Numbered from the stretch's first letter, positions 1 through 5,575 are shown. The stretch: 6,319 nucleotides of DNA from Helicobacteraceae bacterium (GCA_024635885.1 JAGXIA010000024.1:1-6319); one strand, 5' to 3'. Made by a program: numbers and translations. Notes: a model not told the origin generated them from the letters alone.

Positions 1-63
1 ATTATGAATGATTTACTAAAAGAAAAAGGAGTGCATTATGATGAATTTATCCTCTCTGTCTAA
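1..63 (+). CDS. possible 3' end of an upstream gene (partial)
   Basis: Frame 1 is open from the window edge to a TAA at 61-63, and the other two forward frames are closed by stop codons within the first 10 bases. The readable tail is IMNDLLKEKGVHYDEFILSV. It would overlap the start of the chemoreceptor gene by 26 bases, which is plausible in such a compact genome. With only 20 codons visible no family can be assigned. It could also be a chance open stretch, with the real upstream gene ending before the window. Confidence 0.3.
   Translation: MMNDLLKEKGVHYDEFILSV
26..31 (+). promoter_or_regulatory. ribosome binding site of the chemoreceptor gene
   Basis: AAGGAG lies 6 bases before the ATG at 38 and 9 before the ATG at 41. 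Both starts are acceptable, so the site does not clearly decide between them. The proteins would differ by one Met. Confidence 0.75.
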
Positions 64-1477
64 ACTTCATTATGCCAATTACGCACACATAGCTGTTGTT
101 GCTGTTGGTTTAACTGTCTCAATTTTATTTTTTGAATTTCATTTTGCTACATTCACATTTAATGTTTTAAATATCGCCATTGCCATTTATGCTTACAAGC
201 AGATTCATATAACCAGAGAGAGCGTTTCAAAATCATCAACAATCATAAAACAAGCCAAAGAGGGCAACTTTGAAAACCGTCAGCATAAAATTGCCGGCGG
301 TGGTGAACTCGAAGACTTAGCCTGGAACATAAATGATCTATTTGACCAGTTAGAGAGCATGATTCGTGAGATAAACACATCTATAGAATATGCCAGCAAA
401 CACAAATACTTTAGAAGGGTAAATACAACAGGACTAAACACATCATTTGTTAAAACAGGAAATTTAATTAATAAAAGTATTGATGCTATGCAAAAAGAGT
501 ATAAAGCCCAAGAGAAAGAAAAGTTTTTACTTGAGCTGTCAAAAACAGGAAAAGGTTTTGCTGCAAACTTTGAAATTATCCAAGAACAAATCAGTCAAAC
601 CAATGAGACACTTACACAACTAGCAGAAGAAGCCCAGGAGAGTACTGTTCTCTCCCGTTCAAATAATGTTGTTGTTGAAGCTATGAGTAATAACTTTGAA
701 AAATTATCACAGATTATTGTGCAAAATGATGACTCTGTTAATGCTGTATCTACAAGAACTCAGGAGATTACTTCCGTTATTGACCTCATAAAAGACATTG
801 CAGACCAAACGAACCTGCTAGCTCTAAATGCTGCCATAGAAGCCGCTCGTGCAGGTGAACATGGTCGTGGTTTTGCTGTTGTTGCCGATGAAGTTAGAAA
901 ACTTGCAGAGAGAACTCAAAAAGCCACAAATGAGATTTCTGTTTCTATTTCAACTCTTCATCAAGAAGCTACAGGTATGTATGAAAATTCTAAAGAGTTA
1001 AATCATATTGCTGAAGAATCGACTGAGAGTGTAAACACACTCTATAGCGCTCTTGAGCAGTTTACAACAACTTCTGAATCAGTACTCAAATCTAGTCAAT
1101 ATATGAAAAATAAAAACTTTGTCGTACTTGCAAAAATTGATCATATATTATTTAAAGCTGATGCTTTTTCTAATGTTGAAAAAGGTACACATAAAACTTT
1201 TGATGACCATCACTCTTGCAGATTAGGAAAATGGTATGACGGCGAAGGTGCCGAACAATTTAGTCATTCCAAAAGCTATAAGGCACTTAAACAATCACAC
1301 AAAATAGTTCATGAGAGTGTAATCAATACTTTTGCCATACTTGAAGGAAATGACATTGCAAGTCATAACAATGAGATTAAGTCAAACTTTGAAAATATGG
1401 AACATGCTTCAGATGAACTGTTTGAGCTAATGGATAAAATGCTCGAAGAAGAAGCTGTATATGCAAGAGAACATTGA
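38..1477 (+). CDS. methyl-accepting chemotaxis protein with C-terminal CZB zinc-binding domain
   Basis: This 479-residue chemoreceptor would pass a sensed signal to CheA/CheW. An AAGGAG ribosome site at 26-31 sits 6 bases before the first of two tandem ATGs (38 and 41). Residues 17-34 and 36-53 look like two membrane segments joined by almost no loop, so there is no periplasmic sensor. A HAMP-like stretch follows (about 54-112: EGNF, GGGELEDLAWNIND) and a second HAMP-like one (about 113-152: TTGLNTSF, LINKSIDAM). The kinase-control hairpin is at 250-295 with the signature IADQTNLLALNAAIEAARAG. The C-terminal CZB domain (about 361-430) carries the expected zinc ligands: His369, Cys394 in CRLGKWY, His421 and His425. 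CZB receptors such as Helicobacter TlpD respond to cytosolic zinc or oxidants such as hypochlorite, so a cytoplasmic redox or metal cue is inferred. No CheR-tethering pentapeptide is seen at the C-terminus. Confidence 0.95.
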   Translation: MMNLSSLSKLHYANYAHIAVVAVGLTVSILFFEFHFATFTFNVLNIAIAIYAYKQIHITRESVSKSSTIIKQAKEGNFENRQHKIAGGGELEDLAWNINDLFDQLESMIREINTSIEYASKHKYFRRVNTTGLNTSFVKTGNLINKSIDAMQKEYKAQEKEKFLLELSKTGKGFAANFEIIQEQISQTNETLTQLAEEAQESTVLSRSNNVVVEAMSNNFEKLSQIIVQNDDSVNAVSTRTQEITSVIDLIKDIADQTNLLALNAAIEAARAGEHGRGFAVVADEVRKLAERTQKATNEISVSISTLHQEATGMYENSKELNHIAEESTESVNTLYSALEQFTTTSESVLKSSQYMKNKNFVVLAKIDHILFKADAFSNVEKGTHKTFDDHHSCRLGKWYDGEGAEQFSHSKSYKALKQSHKIVHESVINTFAILEGNDIASHNNEIKSNFENMEHASDELFELMDKMLEEEAVYAREH

Positions 1478-1481
1478 GTTA

Positions 1482-2513
1482 TTACATTTTAAGTGATATT
1501 TCACACCCCTTAAATTCAAAATCTAGCTCACTCGATGGTTCTTTATAAAGTAAGGGACTGTCTAAATCTATAAACCTGATAACATCTTGGTAAGCCATTG
1601 CAAGATGTAATGCAGCATTAATAGAATACGGCCCTTCAAGCATTGAACCGAGCATACATGTGACATGGTTCATTCTGCAAAATTCTAAAATTTCTATCGT
1701 CTTTGTTACTCCACCGCATTTCATGAGTTTAATATTTATCATGTCAGCACTTTTACTATGTATGACTTTTTGTGCATCAAGAAGTGTAAAAACTGCTTCA
1801 TCTGCCAAAATAGGAATATCTGAATACTCAGTGATAGTTTTAAGTCCCTCTAAATCACCCGCAGATACAGGCTGTTCTATAAGTTCTATTTTACAATTCT
1901 TTGTCTCATCTATAAAATGCAAAGAAGATTCCACATGCCAAGCCTGATTTGCATCGATAAGTATCTTGGCATGTGGAAGTGAAGCACTTATACTTTTTGT
2001 GACTTCTATGGCATGTTCTATATCAGGACCAAGTTTTACTTTTAAAATATACAGACCATTTTCACATGCCAGCTTTGCATCTTCAAGCATTGACTGTGGA
2101 TTCTTTAAACTGATAGTTACATCTGTTTGTAAAGTGCTCGCCTCTTTTGCACCGAGATATTGAAACAGAGGCTGATTTTTTTCTTTTGCAAGTAAAGATA
2201 CAAAAGCCATATCAAGTGCTGCTTTTGCACTGCTTTTGATATCTTGGCATATGGAATGTAAAATTTTTATGGCATCTTGTGGCATGTGGAAATAAAACTT
2301 GTCTTTAGAATTCTCAATCGAACTTGTGATTGTTTCTAAATCTTCTCCCGTTATAGCTCTTGTTGCCGGTGCTTCACCGATTCCTATAAAGCCATTATCA
2401 CAGAGCACGCTTACTCTTACAAATTCCACATGCCGAGCTGTTCTTAGAGCAGTGATAAATGGTGTTTTGAGTTCTATATATTTTATTTGCGTTGTTATTT
2501 CAACAATTTTCAT
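1482..2513 (-). CDS. dipeptide epimerase (L-Ala-D/L-Glu epimerase type), enolase superfamily
   Basis: This 343-residue enzyme belongs to the muconate-lactonising-enzyme branch of the enolase superfamily and has normal family length. It probably interconverts L-Ala-D-Glu and L-Ala-L-Glu from murein peptides in the cytoplasm. All hallmark residues are visible: catalytic Lys158/Lys160 in LKVKLG, metal ligands Asp187 (LIDANQAW), Glu213 (LIEQP) and Asp238 (ILADEA), second acid/base Lys262 (NIKLMKCGG), and Asp316-Leu-Asp318 near the end, the DxD signature typical of dipeptide epimerases that binds the substrate amino group. The N-terminal capping domain (about 1-125) includes TALRTA at 21-26. The ATG at 2511-2513 overlaps the TGA of the DUF819 gene (ATGA), implying translational coupling. 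The motifs support dipeptide epimerase well, but L-Ala-D-Glu as substrate comes from the family and the adjacent amidase. The gene holds six copies of a 12-base DNA repeat. Confidence 0.92.
   Translation of the reverse strand: MKIVEITTQIKYIELKTPFITALRTARHVEFVRVSVLCDNGFIGIGEAPATRAITGEDLETITSSIENSKDKFYFHMPQDAIKILHSICQDIKSSAKAALDMAFVSLLAKEKNQPLFQYLGAKEASTLQTDVTISLKNPQSMLEDAKLACENGLYILKVKLGPDIEHAIEVTKSISASLPHAKILIDANQAWHVESSLHFIDETKNCKIELIEQPVSAGDLEGLKTITEYSDIPILADEAVFTLLDAQKVIHSKSADMINIKLMKCGGVTKTIEILEFCRMNHVTCMLGSMLEGPYSINAALHLAMAYQDVIRFIDLDSPLLYKEPSSELDFEFKGCEISLKM
1929..1978. repeat. perfect 14-bp inverted repeat made of two copies of the 12-base word
   Basis: TTCCACATGCCAAG (1929-1942) and its exact reverse complement (1965-1978) are separated by 22 bases, inside the epimerase gene. 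The arms encode different peptides on the minus strand (WHVE at 192-195 and PHAK at 180-183). In mRNA this would be a 14-bp stem with a 22-base loop. There is no T tract, so it is not a normal terminator. Confidence 0.8.
2060..2071 (-). repeat. 12-base word copy, one mismatch
   Basis: TTTCACATGCCA differs from TTCCACATGCCA at one base. On the minus strand it falls within codons for LACE (148-151) of the epimerase, in a different reading phase from the copies at 1929 and 2424. Confidence 0.6.
2245..2256 (+). repeat. 12-base word copy, one mismatch
   Basis: TGGCATATGGAA differs at one base and is preceded by CT, giving a 13/14 match to CTTGGCATGTGGAA. It encodes part of HSICQ (86-90) of the epimerase on the opposite strand. 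Confidence 0.6.
2280..2291 (+). repeat. 12-base word copy, exact
   Basis: Exact TGGCATGTGGAA, 35 bases after the previous copy and in the same orientation. On the minus strand it encodes FHMP (75-78) of the epimerase. Confidence 0.7.
2424..2435 (-). repeat. 12-base word copy, one mismatch
   Basis: TTCCACATGCCG followed by AG matches 13 of 14 bases of TTCCACATGCCAAG. It encodes RHVE (27-30) of the epimerase. Confidence 0.6.
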
Positions 2514-3640
2514 TGTGCGAGACTCACTAAAATATTTCCAACAAACAAGCCGCCAAAAGTCCCTATCAAATAGCCCATTATTGCCATTAAAACTCCAACG
2601 CTTACAAGAGACTTGTTATATGCAGCTGCAAGAATAGGAGCAGAAGCGACGCCTCCGATATTTGCCAAAGAAGCAACAGCGATAGAAAACAGGTCAAGCT
2701 TGAATATTTTTGCGCCCAGAACCATTATGAGTGCATGAATAACTAAAATACTAAAGCCGGCAAACACATAAACACCGACTTCACTGAAACTCTCAAAGAC
2801 TGCTTTAGAGCCAATAAGCGCTATAAGAACATAGAGCATAGTTGTTGCAACTTCACTTGAACCATTCATACTTTTGAGTTTTGTAAAGGAGCCTAAAACT
2901 CCAAAAACAGTAGCCAATAGAACGACTGTTGTAGTTTTGTTTAGTACTTCCACATGAGTGGCTATCATTTGAGAAACTAAAGAAATCACGAGAGCCAAAA
3001 AGATTAATAACCAGTATCTTTTTGCTCCCATAGTACATGCACACCCTATTTGTGAAAAAATAGCCTCATTTCTTTTTGCATCTGTAAACCTGTTAAAAAC
3101 AGATGCAAATGGAACTAAGAAGAGCAGAAGCATAACCCATAAAGTATAATTCACACTATCAACTATAAGTGCGTAACCATAGGCTTCCTGGCTGACTTCA
3201 AGAGCTGAACCTACCGCTATCATGTTTGCAGTTCCACCCATCCAGCTTCCAGCCAATGCTCCAAACGCCGAAGCGCTCTCTTGGTTAAAATTAAAGACTA
3301 CTGAGACAATAATAAATCCACATGCCAAACTGATAACTGCAAGAGTGTAAGAGATAAGAAGAGAACGTCCGAGTTTAAAAAAGTGAGAAAAATCAATTTG
3401 AAGAAGCATTAAAAAAAGCATTGCAGGCAGTAGGTTTGTTTTTGTAAGAGCGTAAATATTATTTATTGCATCATTTCTTTCAAAAACTCCCATAGTAGCC
3501 AGAAACATACTACAAGCATATATCATCACAACTGCGGGAACAAACTTGAAGATTTTCAGTTTTGTTTTTTTTTCTAAAAGATTAAAAAAAGTTGCGACAA
3601 AAGCAAGAGTAAATAAGTAGACTAAAGGCGAACTAATCAC
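2510..3640 (-). CDS. DUF819 (YjcL-like) integral membrane protein, candidate murein-peptide transporter
   Basis: This 376-residue protein has about 10 hydrophobic segments across its length. The DUF819 family is recognised from GSWMGGTANMIAV (131-143) and the C-terminal stretch from about 324 to 364 with SLANIGGVASAP and GYLIGTFGG. The two glycine-rich motifs, one per half, suggest a two-fold pseudo-repeat as in many secondary carriers; that is inference. The start is a GTG at 3638-3640, 8 bases inside the amidase gene. No strong ribosome site precedes it and the next ATG is 38 codons later, inside the hydrophobic region, so coupled initiation at GTG is the best reading. It ends by overlapping the epimerase start by 4 bases. 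The family has no established substrate that I know of. Its place between an exported murein amidase and a cytoplasmic dipeptide epimerase suggests uptake of murein-derived peptides. Family call is firm, function is not. Confidence 0.88.
   Translation of the reverse strand: MISSPLVYLFTLAFVATFFNLLEKKTKLKIFKFVPAVVMIYACSMFLATMGVFERNDAINNIYALTKTNLLPAMLFLMLLQIDFSHFFKLGRSLLISYTLAVISLACGFIIVSVVFNFNQESASAFGALAGSWMGGTANMIAVGSALEVSQEAYGYALIVDSVNYTLWVMLLLFLVPFASVFNRFTDAKRNEAIFSQIGCACTMGAKRYWLLIFLALVISLVSQMIATHVEVLNKTTTVVLLATVFGVLGSFTKLKSMNGSSEVATTMLYVLIALIGSKAVFESFSEVGVYVFAGFSILVIHALIMVLGAKIFKLDLFSIAVASLANIGGVASAPILAAAYNKSLVSVGVLMAIMGYLIGTFGGLFVGNILVSLAQ
3316..3327 (-). repeat. 12-base word copy in the DUF819 gene, one mismatch
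   Basis: ATCCACATGCCA followed by AA, one mismatch in 12. On the minus strand it encodes LACG (105-108) of the DUF819 protein. A weaker 9-base match, TTCCACATG, is at 2948-2956 in the same gene. Confidence 0.55.
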
Positions 3641-4283
3641 AAGGCGCCGCTTTAAACCCTTTTATGTTAGCCCTTAAGTCTCTCATAAATGCTTTTCCAG
3701 GGTCTAGCTTTTGGGTCCTGTAATTTGCATCTTTTTCCAGCCAAAGCTTATTTTTTTCAAAACATCTGTATTCAGAATGACCTGCGACAAATTCTATGCT
3801 GTCAAACTCTTTTTTTAAGTAATTAACCAACTGAATATTTGATGATAGCTGTTCGACTGTCAGATTTGACTTATGGTTTGCTCCACCGACATTTTCTATC
3901 CCTATTGCACTATAATTGAGCCCTATTACATGTCTTGCCATAAAGTCCAGTGGCATCAACTGATGGATAGTTCCATCTCTCTCAACCATAAAATGTGCAG
4001 AAACATTTACAATGCCTGCTTTGGCTATATCTGGTCTGTCGCTCAGTAAAATTGATGATCTAAAACGATCCATTGATTTTTCAAAATCATCTATTCCTGT
4101 ATAATGAATCATAATTATTTTAGGAATTATTTTTATATCTTTAGCATCGATATAGTAATGGTCTTTAATATAGTCTTTGCTCAACTCGATTCGTAATTTA
4201 CCAAACTCAATTGGATTTTGTATGATTTGTAAAGCGTTAATAGTTGTAGTAATCAATAAAAGTGTAAGAAATAACTTTAACAC
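3633..4283 (-). CDS. exported N-acetylmuramoyl-L-alanine amidase, AmpD-like (Amidase_2)
   Basis: This 216-residue zinc amidase should cleave the bond between MurNAc and L-Ala. Residues 1-17 form a signal peptide (Lys3, hydrophobic 4-11, likely cut after INA), so it acts in the periplasm or outside, unlike cytoplasmic AmpD. The catalytic set matches AmpD: zinc ligands His60 (MIHYT), His169 (AGHSEYR) and Asp194 (KLDPGKAF), catalytic Glu130 in SAIGIENVG, and Lys192 two residues before the Asp. His118 (ARHV) is a further conserved position. Between His169 and Asp194 there is an insertion (about 173-189, Lys/Trp-rich) compared with AmpD. The start is GTG at 4281-4283 with AAGGGG six bases upstream. 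It is first in a three-gene operon with the DUF819 and epimerase genes. Activity on intact murein versus anhydro-muropeptides cannot be told from sequence. Confidence 0.92.
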   Translation of the reverse strand: MLKLFLTLLLITTTINALQIIQNPIEFGKLRIELSKDYIKDHYYIDAKDIKIIPKIIMIHYTGIDDFEKSMDRFRSSILLSDRPDIAKAGIVNVSAHFMVERDGTIHQLMPLDFMARHVIGLNYSAIGIENVGGANHKSNLTVEQLSSNIQLVNYLKKEFDSIEFVAGHSEYRCFEKNKLWLEKDANYRTQKLDPGKAFMRDLRANIKGFKAAPCD

Positions 4284-4289
4284 TTTGTT

Positions 4290-4295
4290 CCCCTT
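4290..4295 (-). promoter_or_regulatory. ribosome binding site deciding the GTG start of the amidase
   Basis: Read on the minus strand, AAGGGG stands 6 bases before the GTG at 4283. The hydrophobic signal peptide begins right after this GTG, which supports the start despite the non-ATG codon. Confidence 0.7.
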
Positions 4296-4308
4296 TTATT
4301 TTATTGAT

Positions 4309-4314
4309 AGTGTA
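4309..4314 (-). promoter_or_regulatory. possible -10 box of the amidase-DUF819-epimerase operon
   Basis: On the minus strand TACACT (preceded by TGT) lies about 20 bases upstream of the ribosome site. A transcript starting near 4302 would have a leader of about 18 bases. No convincing -35 box is seen, which is common in Campylobacterota. This is the only spacer upstream of the operon, so its promoter should be here. Confidence 0.4.
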
Positions 4315-4336
4315 ACATAACTACAAGGCGTTCATA

Positions 4337-4352
4337 ATGAAAAAAATTTCAT
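4337..4352. repeat. short inverted repeat in the divergent promoter region
   Basis: ATGAAA-AAAA-TTTCAT has two 6-base arms separated by 4 bases. It lies between the minus-strand operon and the plus-strand gene pair, a reasonable place for an operator. In such AT-rich DNA a short palindrome may be chance. Confidence 0.25.
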
Positions 4353-4387
4353 GTAATTTATTTATAGAAAATTAATTATAAATACAA

Positions 4388-4393
4388 TATACT
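4388..4393 (+). promoter_or_regulatory. possible -10 box just before the ATG at 4401 (leaderless transcript)
   Basis: TATACT ends 7 bases before the ATG at 4401, so a start site at the usual distance would fall at or within a base or two of that ATG. An overlapping TACAAT at 4383-4388 would give a leader of about 5-6 bases. Either way there is no room for a ribosome site, and none is visible: the bases before the ATG are CTCTCTCCT. The word TATACTCTC occurs again at 5576-5584 before amrA. Confidence 0.4.
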
Positions 4394-4400
4394 CTCTCCT

Positions 4401-4787
4401 ATGGAAATACACAAAATAAAACGCCAAAAATTACTGTCAGAACCGTTTAGCAAGGATGCCTTGAAACTTGCACGTGCTTTATACAATACGTATAAAAATA
4501 ACGGTGATGATTTATACATGGAAATTAAATTAAAGACTGTTGTATCACTTCTAGGGCTTCGATCTGGCAAAGAAGCTGTAGAATATATAGAGACACTTCT
4601 GGAAGAATTAAATGAACCTATCGCGGTTAAAAACTTTAAATTATTTGCTAAAGTATATCCTATCAGATTTGTAGTATTTTGCAAATACAGAATAAATGAT
4701 GATATAATAAAAATAGAACTCAGCGAAGAATATTTAGAAGTTGAGAGCAAGTACATGTTAGATTCATTTTTATCACATCAGGACTAG
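4401..4787 (+). CDS. small protein resembling a Rep_3-type winged-helix domain
   Basis: This 128-residue soluble protein has no signal peptide or membrane segment. I do not recognise it by name. Its layout recalls the first winged-helix domain of Rep_3/RepB plasmid initiators: an N-terminal helix with FSKDALKLARALYN (16-29), the strand-helix MEIKLKTVVSLLGL (40-53), a helix EAVEYIETLLEELNEPIAV (58-76), then beta strands PIRFVVFCKYRI (87-98) and DIIKIELSEEYL (101-112), like the 'i.i.fs.el' element of initiators. The second winged helix of true initiators is absent, so it is unlikely to be a full initiator. The stop lies 2 bases before the TTG of the exonuclease gene, so the two are co-transcribed. 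A DNA-binding role is inferred from predicted fold alone. The gene may be translated from a leaderless mRNA. Confidence 0.75.
   Translation: MEIHKIKRQKLLSEPFSKDALKLARALYNTYKNNGDDLYMEIKLKTVVSLLGLRSGKEAVEYIETLLEELNEPIAVKNFKLFAKVYPIRFVVFCKYRINDDIIKIELSEEYLEVESKYMLDSFLSHQD
4780..4783 (+). promoter_or_regulatory. ribosome binding site deciding the TTG start of the exonuclease
   Basis: AGGA inside the end of the preceding gene lies 6 bases before TTG at 4790-4792. The TTG start gives MAKQYIILDTETTG, placing the first catalytic motif at the normal distance from the N-terminus. Starting at the next ATG would remove the catalytic DTE motif. Confidence 0.65.
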
Positions 4788-4789
4788 AT

Positions 4790-5533
4790 TTGGCAAAACA
4801 ATATATTATTTTAGATACAGAAACAACCGGAACCGGAGATAATGACAGAGTTATTCAGTTGGGATATATAGTCCTAGGCAGCAAAGACGTAGAAGTACAT
4901 AACGAATTTTGTTCTTGTGATGTGCCGATAAACTTTGGTGCTATGGAAGTTCATGGAATTACTCCAGCGATGATTGAGGGTAAGCCTTTGTGCCAAGAGA
5001 CAAAAGCATACAAAAGACTTCTAGAATTAAATACAAATGACAACTACATAATAATCCACAATGCGCCTTTTGATTTGGGCATGCTTGAAAAAGAGGGTTT
5101 TAACACTCAAATGAAGGTTATAGACACTCTGAGAGTCGCAAAACATATACTCCCTGATGAAGAAGCACACAGACTTCAATATTTTCGTTATAAAATGGAC
5201 CTCTATAAAGATGAGCAAAAAGAAGCTGATGCTCTTGGCATAGTTGTAAAAGCGCACGATGCCATAGGTGATGTTTTAATTTTAAAACTATTATTATCCA
5301 AACTAAAAGAAGCTGTTGCCTCAGAGTTTCCAGATGCCAACCCTGTTGAGAAAATGGTTGATTTAACCAACACTCCAATTTTGATTAAAACATTTAGATT
5401 CGGGAAATATAAAGGTAAAACTCTCCAAGAGGTTGCTGGCAGTGACGCCGGTTATTTAAGATGGATGTTAAGCAGTATGGAAAATCTTGATGATGACATG
5501 AGATATTCTATTAACACTGCAATAGCCGGTTAA
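4790..5533 (+). CDS. DnaQ-fold 3'-5' exonuclease (DEDDh) with ExoX-like C-terminal motif
   Basis: This 247-residue nuclease would remove nucleotides from DNA 3' ends using two metal ions. The DEDDh residues are all present: Asp9 and Glu11 in LDTETTG, Asp95 in HNAPFD, and His156/Asp161 in HDAIGD. EVHGIT (53-58) is the usual element of the polymerase III epsilon/ExoX family. After the exonuclease domain (about 4-172) comes a linker and a C-terminal module (about 195-240) with FRFGKYKGKTLQEVA and YLRWML, as in exodeoxyribonuclease X-like proteins and several other nucleases. The TTG start is 2 bases after the preceding stop. It is unlikely to be the replicative proofreading subunit, because it lacks a recognisable polymerase-binding tail and sits beside an unusual winged-helix gene; repair or DNA processing is more likely, by inference. 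Confidence 0.88.
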   Translation: MAKQYIILDTETTGTGDNDRVIQLGYIVLGSKDVEVHNEFCSCDVPINFGAMEVHGITPAMIEGKPLCQETKAYKRLLELNTNDNYIIIHNAPFDLGMLEKEGFNTQMKVIDTLRVAKHILPDEEAHRLQYFRYKMDLYKDEQKEADALGIVVKAHDAIGDVLILKLLLSKLKEAVASEFPDANPVEKMVDLTNTPILIKTFRFGKYKGKTLQEVAGSDAGYLRWMLSSMENLDDDMRYSINTAIAG

Positions 5534-5557
5534 ATTTAACTAAGAGTTATAAAAAAT

Positions 5558-5575
5558 AAATAACAGTTGTTATTT
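5558..5575 (+). terminator. weak AT-rich hairpin after the exonuclease gene
   Basis: AAATAAC and GTTATTT form a 7-bp stem with an AGTT loop, 24 bases after the exonuclease stop codon. The flanks (ATAAAAAA before, TTATACT after) allow some further pairing. It has only one G-C pair and no clean T tract, so termination would be weak. It may equally be part of the amrA promoter region. Confidence 0.3.

Noticed and set aside
4..63. Glutaredoxin-like look of LLKEKGVHYDEF at the left edge
   Set aside because: The similarity is to a few common residues only, the frame stops soon after, and no CPxC motif can be seen in the window.
1493..1504. GTGA-TATT-TCAC hairpin as terminator between the convergent genes
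   Set aside because: The stem is only 4 bp and no T run follows on either strand; it also lies within the epimerase coding end.
1929..2435. Repeated short word as a CRISPR array
   Set aside because: Copies are 12-14 bases, in both orientations, unevenly spaced (about 35 to 185 bases) and lie inside an intact conserved enzyme gene. A CRISPR array would have longer, same-direction, evenly spaced repeats.
1660..2637. Three plus-strand open frames opposite the epimerase and DUF819 genes
   Set aside because: They are antisense to genes with complete family signatures and have no recognisable domain.
2853..3044. Minus-strand 63-codon frame within the DUF819 gene
   Set aside because: It is out of frame within a conserved membrane protein, with no family features.
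4376..4756. Minus-strand open frame of 126 codons opposite the winged-helix gene
   Set aside because: It lies antisense to the 4401-4787 gene, which has a coherent predicted fold and a tight link to the exonuclease gene. The antisense protein shows no recognisable motif.
5027..5378. Two minus-strand open frames opposite the exonuclease
   Set aside because: They overlap each other and lie opposite a gene with a full set of catalytic motifs; they have no motifs or ribosome sites of note.
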